Positions 47,667-56,029 of a DNA stretch of 64,000 bases are shown one piece after another. The stretch comes from Lachnospiraceae bacterium. Its GTDB lineage: Bacteria > Bacillota > Clostridia > Lachnospirales > Lachnospiraceae. Position numbers and translations under genes: made by a program. The stretch lies in the NCBI GenBank assembly GCA_910573755.1, contig CAJTBO010000007.1:1-64000 (forward strand). The letters are read 5' to 3'. The first letter of the stretch is position 1, and each line of letters opens with the position of its first letter. The notes under the pieces are model-generated. The model had not been told where the DNA came from. It did not search any database and was given only the letters and a program-made list of their open reading frames with translations.

Positions 47667-49418
47667 ATGTCAGAAGTGAAGATCATGCTTGGGAATGAAG
47701 CGATTGCCCGGGGGGCTTACGAGGCGGGGGTGAAAGTGTCTGCCGCTTATCCGGGGACACCGAGTACAGAGATCAGTGAGAATATCGTAAAATATAAGGA
47801 AGACATTTATGCGGAATGGTCGCCTAATGAGAAAGTGGCGGCGGAGGTTGCGATCGGTGCATCGATCAGCGGCGTGCGGGCTATGTGCTCAATGAAGCAT
47901 GTGGGGGTGAATGTGGCGAGTGATCCGCTTTATACGGCGTCTTATGCGGGCGTAAACGGCGGCCTTGTGCTGGTGGCGGCGGATGACCCGGGGCTTTACA
48001 GTTCCCAGAATGAACAGGATACCCGCTGCGTGGCAAGGGCGGCGCAGGTGCCGGTACTGGAGCCTTCGGATTCTCAGGAGGCGAAGGATTTTACAAAGCT
48101 TGCTTTTACATTGAGCGAAGAATATGACACGCCTGTCATAGTAAGGACAACGACACGCCTCTCCCACTCTCAGGGACCGGTAACACTGGAAGAGAGGGTG
48201 GAGCCGGAAGATAAGCCCTATGAGAAGAATCCGGCAAAATATGTGATGATGCCGGCAAATGCCAAAGGGCGTCATGTGTATGTGGAAAGCCGCATGAAAA
48301 AGATGGCAACGGACAGTTGTGTGATGGCGATCAACCGTGCGGAGTATCGTGATACATCCATCGGTTTTGTGGCAAGCGGTATTGCCTATCAGTATGTCAG
48401 GGAAGCCTGTCCGGATGCGTCTGTGCTGAAACTGGGACTGGTACATCCGCTGCCGAGGAAGCTGATCGAGGAGTTTGCTTCTAAAGTTGACCGGCTGATC
48501 ATTTTTGAAGAACTGGAGCCTGTTTATGAGGAGCAGATCAGATCCTGGGGCATCGCCTGTGAGGGAAAAGAACTGTTTACGCTGCAGGGGGAATACAGTG
48601 CGAACATGCTTCGGGAAGCGGTTTTGAAGGAGAAGACTGAGATCCGGGAAGCGGCGCAGGTACCGGCACGTCCGCCTATTCTTTGTCCGGGCTGCCCTCA
48701 CAGGAGCACATTCTGGATCTTAAATAAATTGAAACTCCATGCGGCAGGGGATATCGGCTGTTATACACTGGGGGCTGTGCCGCCGCTTAACGTAATCGAA
48801 ACAACGATCTGTATGGGCGCCAGCATTTCCACGCTGCACGGTATGGAAAAAGCGAAGGGCAAGGATTACATAAAGAACTGGGTGGCAGTGATCGGAGACT
48901 CCACTTTTATGCATACGGGTGTAAATTCTCTGATGAACATGGTTTATAATCAGGGGACAGGAACGGTGCTGATTCTGGATAATTCCACCACCGGCATGAC
49001 GGGACATCAGGATCATGCGGCGACCGGAAAAACACTGCAGGGCGATGTGGTGCCCGCCATCAGCATTTACCATCTCTGCAGATCCATGGGAATCGAGCAT
49101 GTGACGGAAGTAAATGCTTTTGATGTGGATACACTGGAGCGGACGATCAAAGAAGAAGTGGCGAGGGACGCCGTATCCGTTATTATCGTGACTGCACCCT
49201 GCGCTTTGTTGAAAGGACAGGTATTCCCGAATAAATGTGTGGCAATTCCGGAGAAATGTAAAAAGTGCGGGGCCTGCTTAAGACCCGGCTGTCCGGCATT
49301 GACAAGGCAGGAAGACGGCACGGTGAAGATCGACGCGTCGATGTGTAACGGATGCGGGCTGTGCGCACAGCTTTGTAAGTTCGGGGCGATCGAAGTACAG
49401 GAAGTAAAGAAAGCCTGA
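47667..49418 (+). CDS. iorA: Indolepyruvate:ferredoxin oxidoreductase, alpha subunit
   Basis: Catalyses oxidation of aryl pyruvates from aromatic amino acids to aryl-acetyl-CoA, reducing ferredoxin. The 583-residue subunit starts with a pyruvate-ferredoxin reductase domain (AAYPGTPSTEISENI near residue 26, and NEKVAAEVAIGASI), then a TPP-binding part with CPGCPHRS near residue 341, GDIGCYTLG, GASISTLHGMEKA and the Mg-site GDSTFMHTGVNSLMNMVYN near residue 418. Two 4Fe-4S sites end the chain: CKKCGACLRPGCP and CNGCGLCAQLCKFGA. AAAGGATGG precedes the ATG. Partner iorB follows at 49563. Confidence 0.95.
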   Translation: MSEVKIMLGNEAIARGAYEAGVKVSAAYPGTPSTEISENIVKYKEDIYAEWSPNEKVAAEVAIGASISGVRAMCSMKHVGVNVASDPLYTASYAGVNGGLVLVAADDPGLYSSQNEQDTRCVARAAQVPVLEPSDSQEAKDFTKLAFTLSEEYDTPVIVRTTTRLSHSQGPVTLEERVEPEDKPYEKNPAKYVMMPANAKGRHVYVESRMKKMATDSCVMAINRAEYRDTSIGFVASGIAYQYVREACPDASVLKLGLVHPLPRKLIEEFASKVDRLIIFEELEPVYEEQIRSWGIACEGKELFTLQGEYSANMLREAVLKEKTEIREAAQVPARPPILCPGCPHRSTFWILNKLKLHAAGDIGCYTLGAVPPLNVIETTICMGASISTLHGMEKAKGKDYIKNWVAVIGDSTFMHTGVNSLMNMVYNQGTGTVLILDNSTTGMTGHQDHAATGKTLQGDVVPAISIYHLCRSMGIEHVTEVNAFDVDTLERTIKEEVARDAVSVIIVTAPCALLKGQVFPNKCVAIPEKCKKCGACLRPGCPALTRQEDGTVKIDASMCNGCGLCAQLCKFGAIEVQEVKKA

Positions 49419-49429
49419 ATGGATATATA

Positions 49430-49559
49430 CAAAAACCGGAAATAAGAGACGGCATATATCCGGAGAGTGCACAAGACGATCAGCGTGCGCAAAGCGGCTG
49501 CTGATCGTCCCTGAGAGGTGTGCGGGAAGGATGTATACGGAACAAAAATAGGAGAGTTG
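49430..49559 (+). repeat. Modular hairpin repeat, copy B (between iorA and iorB)
   Basis: Hairpin 1 is GGATATAT/ATATATCC with a 25-base loop. Hairpin 2 begins GTGCACAAGACGATCAGC and closes GCTGATCGTC, with the loop GTGCGCAAAGCG; the outer GCACA pairs with a later TGTGC. A half-copy GGATGTATACGGAACAAAA then leads to the iorB ribosome site AGGAG. Arm sequence differs from copies A and C, but pairing is kept. Confidence 0.75.
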
Positions 49560-49562
49560 GAT

Positions 49563-50129
49563 ATGACAAAGAATATCATGATCGTCGGTGTGGGCGGGCA
49601 GGGAACGCTGCTCACAAGCCGGATATTAGGCGGTATTATGGTGGAAGGCGGCTATCAGGTAAAGCTTTCCGAGGTGCACGGCATGGCGCAGAGAGGAGGC
49701 AGCGTTGTCACCTTTGTGCGTTACGGAGAGGAAGTGGCGGAACCCATCGTGGAGGAAGGACAGGCGGATATCCTGATCGCTTTTGAGAGACTGGAGGCGC
49801 TGCGGTATGCGCATTTTCTGAAACCGGACGGGGTGATCATTGCGAATGATCAGCGGATCGACCCGATGCCTGTAGTAACAGGGGCGGCGAAATATCCGGA
49901 AAATATTCTGGAAGATCTGGCAAAAGAGTATAGGATCTATCAGGTGGATGCGCAGAAAAAGGCGTTGGAACTGGGAAACAGCAGGGTATTTAATATTATT
50001 GTGCTGGGACTTGCGGCAAAACATATGAGCTTTACAAAACAGCAGTGGCTGGATGTGATCGCAAAAACCGTGCCGCCGAAAACGGTAGAGGTTAACCAGA
50101 AAGCTTTTCTGGTCGGATATGAAGGGTAA
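49563..50129 (+). CDS. iorB: Indolepyruvate:ferredoxin oxidoreductase, beta subunit
   Basis: The 188-residue gamma/beta-type subunit of the same complex. Motifs are IVGVGGQGTLLTSRILGG (residues 6-23), SEVHGMAQRGGSVVTFVRYG near residue 40, and SRVFNIIVLGLAAK near residue 144, all typical of the IorB/PorC family. The ATG at 49563 follows AGGAG; an upstream in-frame ATG at 49518 would start within the hairpin repeat. The 144-base gap between iorA and iorB is filled by that repeat, so it lies in the shared mRNA and could adjust subunit ratio. Confidence 0.94.
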   Translation: MTKNIMIVGVGGQGTLLTSRILGGIMVEGGYQVKLSEVHGMAQRGGSVVTFVRYGEEVAEPIVEEGQADILIAFERLEALRYAHFLKPDGVIIANDQRIDPMPVVTGAAKYPENILEDLAKEYRIYQVDAQKKALELGNSRVFNIIVLGLAAKHMSFTKQQWLDVIAKTVPPKTVEVNQKAFLVGYEG

Positions 50130-50254
50130 AATGGCGGCGGAGCAAGCGTAAAGAGAGTGATATAAAACCTTTAGCAGGGGTGTTATATAAAAAAGGGGGA
50201 ATCACCCGTAAAGCAGGACATGACAGTTTATTTTTTACAGCATGGAGGTTTGAG

Positions 50255-51052
50255 ATGGTCATAGATTTTCATACTCATACGTTTCCGGACAGGATTGCGA
50301 AGGCGACCATAGAAAGCCTGTCAAAATGTTCAGGAATTACGCCTTATACGGATGGGACGACGACGGGATTAAAGCGGAGTATGCAGGAGGGTAAGGTGGA
50401 TATTTCCGTGATCCTGCCGGTGGTGACAAAGCCCGTCCAGTTTGAGACGGTAAACCGGGTGGCGGCAAAACTTTGTGAACAGGAAGAGGGATTGATCTCT
50501 TTCGGCGGCATTCATCCGGACTGTGCGGATATCAGGAGGAAAGTAAAGGAAATCAAAAGTCTGGGGCTGAAAGGTATTAAGATTCATCCGGCTTATCAGG
50601 AAGTGTACATGGACGATATCCGTTATCTGCGGATTTTGGAAGCGGCTACGGAGGAAGGGCTGATCATTTCCGTTCATGCGGGAGTGGATATCGGACTGCC
50701 CGAGCCGGTCTATGCGGCGGTGGAAAAAATTGCCCGCGCCATACGGGATACAGCGCCGCGAAAACTGGTATTGGCGCATCTCGGCGGCTGGAAAGAATGG
50801 GATGCGGTAGAAGAACTGCTGGCGGGTGAGGAAGTCTACATGGATACGGCTTTTCTGGAGGATTATATCAGCGATGAGCAGCTGGTAAGGATCATCAGAA
50901 AACATGGAGCCGGAAAAATCCTGTTCGGTACGGATTGCCCCTGGTCCGGGCAGAAGGAAAGTATCGCCCGGATAGAGGGATTGCCGCTGTCGGAAGAGGA
51001 GAAAGCGTTGATCTTCGGAGAGAACGCAAAGAAACTTTTAGAATTGGAGTAG
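50255..51052 (+). CDS. Amidohydrolase-2 family metal-dependent hydrolase
   Basis: A 265-residue TIM-barrel hydrolase. It starts VIDFHTHTFPDRIA with the HxH metal site at residues 6-8; GIKIHPAYQEVYMDD near residue 108, IISVHAGVDIG near residue 136 and LVLAHLGGWKEWD near residue 172 add further His ligands, and ILFGTDCPWSGQ near residue 226 brings the catalytic Asp. The order fits the amidohydrolase-2 (ACMSD-like) group, whose members decarboxylate or hydrolyse small acids. Substrate is unknown. CATGGAGGTTTGAG sets the ATG at 50255. It follows iorB and precedes repeat copy C. Confidence 0.85.
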   Translation: MVIDFHTHTFPDRIAKATIESLSKCSGITPYTDGTTTGLKRSMQEGKVDISVILPVVTKPVQFETVNRVAAKLCEQEEGLISFGGIHPDCADIRRKVKEIKSLGLKGIKIHPAYQEVYMDDIRYLRILEAATEEGLIISVHAGVDIGLPEPVYAAVEKIARAIRDTAPRKLVLAHLGGWKEWDAVEELLAGEEVYMDTAFLEDYISDEQLVRIIRKHGAGKILFGTDCPWSGQKESIARIEGLPLSEEEKALIFGENAKKLLELE

Positions 51053-51300
51053 GTGTACCAAGAGGGACACTTACGGAACTGGAAACAGTAAGTGTCCGGA
51101 CAGCGCACAAGACAATTTGCAGACGCAGAGCGGCTGAAAATTTGTCTTAGGGTAGGTGTGCTGGAGGGACACTTACGGAACTGGAAACAGTAAGTGTCCG
51201 GACAGCGCACAAGACAATTTGCAGACGCGGAGCGGCTGAAAATTTGTCTTAGGGTAGGTGTGCTGGAGGGACACTTACGGAACTGGAATAGGAGGATTAC
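51053..51300 (+). repeat. Modular hairpin repeat, tandem copy C (before pnp)
   Basis: Two nearly identical 102-bp units (starts 51062 and 51164) plus a third partial one at 51266. Each unit has hairpin 1 GGACACTTAC/GTAAGTGTCC around GGAACTGGAAACA, and hairpin 2 GCGCACAAGACAATTT / AAATTTGTCTT around GCAGACGCAGAGCGGCTG, with GCACA pairing to TGTGC. The final half unit leads into AGGAGG before the ATG at 51304. Confidence 0.93.
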
Positions 51301-51303
51301 AGA

Positions 51304-52137
51304 ATGAGTAGTGTACAGGAAAAATTAATGCATTGTTATGAGAGTTTTAAGAAGCAGGTGGATTTCCATCCGGAGGTGGCGATCGTTTTGGGCTCCGGGC
51401 TGGGGGATTTTGCGGATGAGATCAAGGTTGAGGCGGAGCTGCCCTATGAGAAGATCGACGGTTTTCCGGTAAGTACCGTTGTGGGACATGCGGGAAAGTT
51501 TATTTTCGGGTATCTGGGCGATATTCCGGTGGTCTGCATGAAGGGCAGGATCCATTATTATGAGGGATATGCGATGTCGGATGTGGTGCTGCCCACAAGG
51601 CTGATGAAGCTGATGGGGGCAAAGATCCTGTTTTTAACAAACGCTTCCGGCGGCATCAATAAAGACTTTAAGGCGGGGGATCTGATGATGATCACGGATC
51701 ATATTGCGGCGCTTGTGCAAAATCCGCTGATCGGTCCTAATATGGAAGAATTCGGCACGAGATTTCCGGATATGTCGGAGATTTACAGGAAAGATCTTTG
51801 CGAACTGATCAGGACTACGGCGAAGGAAAACGGGATAGACTTGAAAGAGGGTGTGTATATCCAGTTTACCGGTCCGTCCTATGAGACGCCGGCGGAAGTA
51901 AGGATGGCAGGCATTGCGGGCGCGGACGCGGTAGGCATGAGTACGGCGGTAGAAGCCATTGCGGCGAACCATATGGGCATGAAGGTCTGCGGAATCTCCT
52001 GTGTCTGCAATCTGGCGGCAGGCATTTCCCCGACGCCTCTTACCCATGCGGAGGTACAGGCGGCAGCGGATGCGGTTTCGGCTAAATTCCGTGTGCTGGT
52101 AAAAGAGTCCGTTTTGAAAATGAAGAGTTTCCTGTAG
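51304..52137 (+). CDS. punA: Purine nucleoside phosphorylase
   Basis: Splits inosine and guanosine with phosphate to base plus ribose-1-phosphate in purine salvage. The 277-residue protein is of the trimeric type: VAIVLGSGLGDFADEI near residue 25 (phosphate loop), VVGHAGKFIFG near residue 60, GRIHYYEGY near residue 81 (His/Tyr phosphate site), NASGGINKDFKAGDLM near residue 114, FTGPSYETPAEVRM near residue 190 (purine Glu) and GADAVGMSTAVEAIAANHMG near residue 205. Length and motifs agree with PunA/PupG. TAGGAGGATT precedes the ATG. Hairpin repeat copy C forms its leader. Confidence 0.95.
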   Translation: MSSVQEKLMHCYESFKKQVDFHPEVAIVLGSGLGDFADEIKVEAELPYEKIDGFPVSTVVGHAGKFIFGYLGDIPVVCMKGRIHYYEGYAMSDVVLPTRLMKLMGAKILFLTNASGGINKDFKAGDLMMITDHIAALVQNPLIGPNMEEFGTRFPDMSEIYRKDLCELIRTTAKENGIDLKEGVYIQFTGPSYETPAEVRMAGIAGADAVGMSTAVEAIAANHMGMKVCGISCVCNLAAGISPTPLTHAEVQAAADAVSAKFRVLVKESVLKMKSFL

Positions 52138-52154
52138 GAGAGACAGCTTTTCAG

Positions 52155-52249
52155 GCAGAAAGCCATGTGCATCCGGGAAGGCGGCGGTTTATCGGAAAGC
52201 GTTATATGCACCCGGTAGGATAGAATGCTGCAGATGCATGGCTTTCTGC
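52155..52249 (+). other. Large stem-loop between pnp and the MutS-like gene
   Basis: GCAGAAAGCCATG (52155-52167) and CATGGCTTTCTGC (52237-52249) are perfect 13-bp arms. Inside, GTGCAT pairs with ATGCAC (52206-52211), with CCGGG/CCCGG next to it. No T tract follows, so it is not a simple terminator. Confidence 0.65.
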
Positions 52250-52311
52250 ATGAGGGGAGGCGGATGCCGGAATCCGGCGGACTGACAGAATAGAAAAGAG
52301 TTGTGACAGAT

Positions 52312-54105
52312 ATGAAGGAATGGGTTGTTTTCGGCGCGATCGTGCTGGTGTCAGCTGTGATTGTCGGTTGGCGCGGCTTGGTAGAACAGCGAAAGCAGAG
52401 AGCGCTGGCGGAAAAACTGATCAGGGAAGAATATGGTACTGTGCCCGGAAAAGAGCGGCACAGAGAAGAAGCTGCCGTAAAGGGCAGCTATCTTCATTGG
52501 AAAGAAAGTTCCGGGGCATTTTCTCTGGATGACATTACATGGAACGATCTGGATATGGATCTTATTTTCCGGCGGATGAATTATGCAAGGTCTTCCGCGG
52601 GAGCAGGGGAACTTTACCGGATGCTCCGGTGTCCTGTGGCGGAGAAAGAGATTTTAAAAGAGCGGGATGTGCTGGCTGGCTGTATGCAGGAGAAAAGCGC
52701 CCTTCGGGAGCAGTTGTCGATGGCGCTTTATGAGATCGGCTTTACCGGGAAGTATGCACTGGAAGAGTATCTGGATTATCTGGGCAATCTGGGAAAAAGG
52801 GATAATATCCGGCATATTCTGATGGATTGTCTGTATATTCCGGCGGCAGGGCTTTTGTTTACGGAACCCGCGCTGGGGATATTTTTACTATTTGTGGTGC
52901 TGGTGATCAACATCATGACTTATTTTAAGGAAAAAGGGGAGGTCAATCCCTATCTGGTCAGTTTTGCCTATATCCTGCGCATGATAAGGGGAGCGGAGAA
53001 GATTAAGGGCGTTTTAAGCCGTGCCTGCCGGGGCGGAAGCCTGAAAACGGAAAGTGCGGAGGCAGAAGAGGTTTTCCTGAAGTATCAGGATATTCTGGAG
53101 AAAGATATCAAGGTGCTGGGGGACTTTAAGAGTTTTTCGCAGGTGGCGATGTCCATGTCAAATCCTATGGGCGGTTCAGGACCGTTGGATCTGTTGTTTG
53201 ATTATCTGAAAATGGCGCTGCATCTGGATCTGATGAAGTTTAATCAGATGCTGAAGATCGTCAGAGAGAAGGATGCGGTTATCCGGGAGCTGGTGTTTGC
53301 CGTGGGAACTCTGGATGCCTGTATTTCCATTGCTTATTTCAGAGCTTCTCTGGACGGCTTCTGCAGGCCGGATATCAGGGAAGAGCATGGGCTCTGCGCA
53401 GAGCAGCTTTATCATCCCCTGCTGCATGATCCCGTGAAGAACAATATTGATACAAAACGGGGTGTGCTGGTCACAGGCTCCAATGCTTCCGGAAAGTCCA
53501 CCTTTTTGAAAACGGCGGCATTGGGAGCGGTGTTTGCCCAGACAATCTGCACCGTGCCCGCAAAGCGGTGGGCGGCGCCCTTTTACAGAGTGATGAGTTC
53601 TATGGCGCTGCGGGATGATCTGACCGGAGGCGAGAGTTATTTTATGGTGGAGATCAGGGCATTGAAGCGGATTCTGGATGCCTGCGGTGAGAAAGAGGAA
53701 GCCGGTGCCGTGCAGAGTGCTCCGGCGGTACTGTGTTTTGTGGATGAAGTGCTTCGGGGAACCAATACGGTGGAGCGGATCGCGGCATCCAGCAGGATCC
53801 TGCAGTCGCTGACAGGAGAGGGCGTGCTTTGTTTTGCGGCGACCCATGATATTGAACTGACGCATCTGCTGGAAGGTTCCTATGAGAATTATCATTTTGA
53901 GGAGACCATAGAAAACGGGGATATCAGCTTTAATTATCTGTTGAAAAAAGGCAGGGCGCAGTCCAGAAATGCGATCCGGCTGCTGGAAGTGATGGGATAT
54001 GATGAGCAGGTGATCCGGGAGGCGGAGGAACTGGCGGAGAGATTTCTGAAGACCGGCGAGTGGGAAGAAGGAAGAACCGGCGGAGAGATATCCGGAGACC
54101 GGTGA
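52312..54105 (+). CDS. Membrane-anchored MutS-like ATPase
   Basis: A 597-residue protein with only the core and ATPase parts of MutS. The start has a membrane helix (about residues 3-21, VVFGAIVLVSAVIVGW), and a second hydrophobic pair lies near residues 178-205. A MutS III-type lever region follows. The ATPase holds Walker A TGSNASGKSTF at about 388-398, MSSMALRDDLTGGESYFMVE near residue 430, Walker B LCFVDEVLRGTN near residue 478 and the AATHDIEL switch near residue 506. Mismatch-binding and clamp domains are missing. Such proteins occur widely in Clostridia; role is unknown. The C-terminus runs into a 45-bp repeat array. ATG 52312 is chosen over GTG 52303. Confidence 0.82.
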   Translation: MKEWVVFGAIVLVSAVIVGWRGLVEQRKQRALAEKLIREEYGTVPGKERHREEAAVKGSYLHWKESSGAFSLDDITWNDLDMDLIFRRMNYARSSAGAGELYRMLRCPVAEKEILKERDVLAGCMQEKSALREQLSMALYEIGFTGKYALEEYLDYLGNLGKRDNIRHILMDCLYIPAAGLLFTEPALGIFLLFVVLVINIMTYFKEKGEVNPYLVSFAYILRMIRGAEKIKGVLSRACRGGSLKTESAEAEEVFLKYQDILEKDIKVLGDFKSFSQVAMSMSNPMGGSGPLDLLFDYLKMALHLDLMKFNQMLKIVREKDAVIRELVFAVGTLDACISIAYFRASLDGFCRPDIREEHGLCAEQLYHPLLHDPVKNNIDTKRGVLVTGSNASGKSTFLKTAALGAVFAQTICTVPAKRWAAPFYRVMSSMALRDDLTGGESYFMVEIRALKRILDACGEKEEAGAVQSAPAVLCFVDEVLRGTNTVERIAASSRILQSLTGEGVLCFAATHDIELTHLLEGSYENYHFEETIENGDISFNYLLKKGRAQSRNAIRLLEVMGYDEQVIREAEELAERFLKTGEWEEGRTGGEISGDR

Positions 54106-54271
54106 GAGGAAAAAGAAGAATTGTCAGAGAAATTTTCGGAGGCTGGCGAGAGGGAAAAAGGAAGAACTGCCGGAGAGATATCCGGAAGCCGGTGAGAGGA
54201 AAAAGAAGAATTGTCAGAGAAATTTTCGGAGACCGGCGAGAAGGAAAAAGGAAGAACCGGCGGAGAGATTT
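54047..54271 (+). repeat. 45-bp repeats grown from the mutS-like 3' end
   Basis: Five related units of about 45 bases (90-base higher-order period). Unit 1 is the final coding part of the MutS-like gene (KTGEWEEGRTGGEI); units 2-5 lie beyond or across its stop. Motifs GACCGGYGAG, GGAAAAAGAAGA and CGGAGAGAT recur; units 2/4 and 3/5 are nearly identical pairs, as if a 90-base block had doubled. The array ends 20 bases before the rnhA start. Confidence 0.92.
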
Positions 54272-54291
54272 ACGGAAAGCAGGAAGTTGAC

Positions 54292-54765
54292 ATGAATGTA
54301 AAAATATATACGGACGGAGCGGCAAGAGGAAATCCGGATGGCCCCGGGGGATATGGCGCTGTGGTACAGTATGTGGACGGCAGGGGGACGCTGCATGAGA
54401 GGGAATATAGCGCAGGGTATAAAAAAACGACAAATAACCGCATGGAGCTGATGGCGGCGATTGCCGGACTGGAGGCGCTGATAAAGCCCTGCCGGGTGGA
54501 ACTGGTTTCCGATTCCAAGTATCTGGTGGATGCTTTTGAAAAAAACTGGATCGGCGGCTGGCTGAAAAGGAACTGGAAAAAGGCGGACGGCGGCGCGGTA
54601 AAAAATGTGGATCTGTGGAAGAGGCTTTTAAAGGCGATGGAGCCTCATCAGGTGCAGTTTGTCTGGGTGAAAGGACATGACGGGCATCCGGAAAATGAAC
54701 GGTGCGACGCCCTTGCAACAGGTGCGGCGGACGGCGAGGACTTACTTGACGATACAGGGTTATAA
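54292..54765 (+). CDS. rnhA: Ribonuclease HI
   Basis: Cuts the RNA strand of RNA-DNA hybrids, in replication and repair. The 157-residue protein has the four acidic residues of the DEDD site: Asp in [16 protein letters not shown] (residue 7), Glu in [15 protein letters not shown] near residue 47, Asp in [13 protein letters not shown] near residue 69, and Asp in [15 protein letters not shown] near residue 135. The basic handle [14 protein letters not shown] is present. AGGAAGTTGAC precedes the ATG at 54292; a longer frame starts inside the 45-bp repeats and is not favoured. It probably shares the mRNA of the MutS-like gene. Confidence 0.95.
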   Translation: MNVKIYTDGAARGNPDGPGGYGAVVQYVDGRGTLHEREYSAGYKKTTNNRMELMAAIAGLEALIKPCRVELVSDSKYLVDAFEKNWIGGWLKRNWKKADGGAVKNVDLWKRLLKAMEPHQVQFVWVKGHDGHPENERCDALATGAADGEDLLDDTGL

Positions 54766-54822
54766 ATGGTATACTCTGTATAAGTGTTTAGATTATAATT
54801 TATAAGAAAGAAGGAACGGACG

Positions 54823-54993
54823 ATGAGTGCTGGAGCGTTGTTTGGAGTTAATTTTCTGGCGTATGCCATTGTTTTTGTGATTGTAGCTGCCCTGGTGGTT
54901 GCGGCGTGCTTTATCGGGATCAAGTGGAGAAAGAGCAAAGATGCAAAGGCAGCACTGAATGGCGGTGCCGCAGAGGAAATCACAAAGGCGTAA
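54823..54993 (+). CDS. Small single-pass membrane peptide
   Basis: A 56-residue peptide with one long hydrophobic helix (residues 9-33, FLAYAIVFVIVAALVVAACF) followed by a positive stop IKWRKSKDAK and a small acidic tail. No known family comes to mind. AAGAAGGAACG precedes the ATG and a strong terminator follows at 55002, which supports a real, independently transcribed gene. TATACT at 54769 and TATAAT-like sequence nearby could be its promoter. Confidence 0.68.
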   Translation: MSAGALFGVNFLAYAIVFVIVAALVVAACFIGIKWRKSKDAKAALNGGAAEEITKA

Positions 54994-55001
54994 TGGAAAG
55001 G

Positions 55002-55029
55002 GATGTTCATGGATACATGGACATCTTTT
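55002..55029 (+). terminator. Terminator after the membrane peptide gene
   Basis: GATGTTCATG and CATGGACATC pair over 10 bp (one G-U) around GATA, followed by TTTTGC. It begins nine bases past the stop codon. Confidence 0.85.
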
Positions 55030-55086
55030 GCTTTAGAGACGTAAAAATACAGTTCTGCAAACGGAGCAGGATAAAGGAAAAGGGTT

Positions 55087-55800
55087 ATGCTGAAATACGA
55101 TACAATTTTATGGGATCTGGACGGTACGCTGCTGGATTTTAAGAAGTCAGAGCGGTATGCGCTGGGCGTATGTTTAAAAAGCTGCGGGGTTACGATGACG
55201 GAGGAAATGCTCGCGCTGTACTCCGGGATCAATGAAAAATTCTGGGAAAGGCTGGAGCGGGGCGAGATAGAGAAAAAGGAGCTGCTGCCGGGAAGGTTCC
55301 GGGAGTTTTTTTATCAGGCGGGAATCAGCCATATCGATCCGGAACAGATGCAGAAACGGTATGAGCAGGAACTGGGAACAAAGACGTATTATGTGGATGA
55401 TTCCTATGAAATTGTGAAACAATTTAAGGAGATGGGCTTGAGGCAGCATATTGTCACTAACGGTATTCTTGTTACACAGCGGATCAAGATGAAAAATTCC
55501 GGTTTCGACAAGTTGATAGATAAGGTTTTTATATCGGATGTGATAGGGTATGAGAAGCCGCGGAAGGAATTTTTTGATGCTGTTTTTGGTGAACTGCCGG
55601 AGTTTGGAAAAGAGAGAGTCCTGTTGGTCGGGGATTCTCTGACTTCCGATATGCGGGGGGCAAACAATACGGGGGTAGATGCCTGCTGGTATAATCCGAA
55701 AGGAAAACCGTTCCCGGAATATCGGGGAGATGGAGAGACGCTGCATGTCGAGTATGAAATCAGGAATCTGCAGGAGTTGTTTGGAATTGTGGCGGGGTGA
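55087..55800 (+). CDS. YjjG-like pyrimidine nucleotidase (HAD)
   Basis: A 237-residue HAD phosphatase of the YjjG type, which removes phosphate from non-canonical pyrimidine nucleotides. Motif I is LWDLDGTLLDFKKSE (residues 8-22), with both Asp residues; motif II TNGILVTQRIKMKNSGF near residue 124; motif III Lys in IGYEKPRKEFFDAVF near residue 157; motif IV LLVGDSLTSDMRGANNTG near residue 180. The VTNG-x-x-x-TQ and DSLTSD-x-x-GA patterns are typical of YjjG. AAAGGAAAAGGGTT precedes the ATG. Confidence 0.9.
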   Translation: MLKYDTILWDLDGTLLDFKKSERYALGVCLKSCGVTMTEEMLALYSGINEKFWERLERGEIEKKELLPGRFREFFYQAGISHIDPEQMQKRYEQELGTKTYYVDDSYEIVKQFKEMGLRQHIVTNGILVTQRIKMKNSGFDKLIDKVFISDVIGYEKPRKEFFDAVFGELPEFGKERVLLVGDSLTSDMRGANNTGVDACWYNPKGKPFPEYRGDGETLHVEYEIRNLQELFGIVAG

Positions 55801-55906
55801 ATTATGATAGCATCATTGGGAGTGCAGCAGATGATGAGGTATTTAAAGCGATAGACAGATAAACAAGTATTTAAATGTTGATTATAAGCAGGAACCGGAA
55901 GAGGAT

Positions 55907-55934
55907 TTGACAGAAAATGAATCTGAATTATGTT
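55907..55934 (+). promoter_or_regulatory. Probable promoter of the WYL regulator gene
   Basis: TTGACA (55907-55912) followed after 16 bases by TATGTT (55929-55934). Moderately good boxes in an AT-rich gap. Confidence 0.5.
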
Positions 55935-56029
55935 AGAATAAATATAAAAATTATATTATAGAAAGTTTATTATGGTAATTGTATTATAGTAAGGATTTAC
56001 GGGAATGGATATATTATTTAGGAGTGGTC

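Noticed and set aside
54060-54290. Arg-rich frame across the 45-bp repeats
   Set aside because: The frame exists only because the repeat unit is a multiple of three; no start signal, and it overlaps the MutS-like end.
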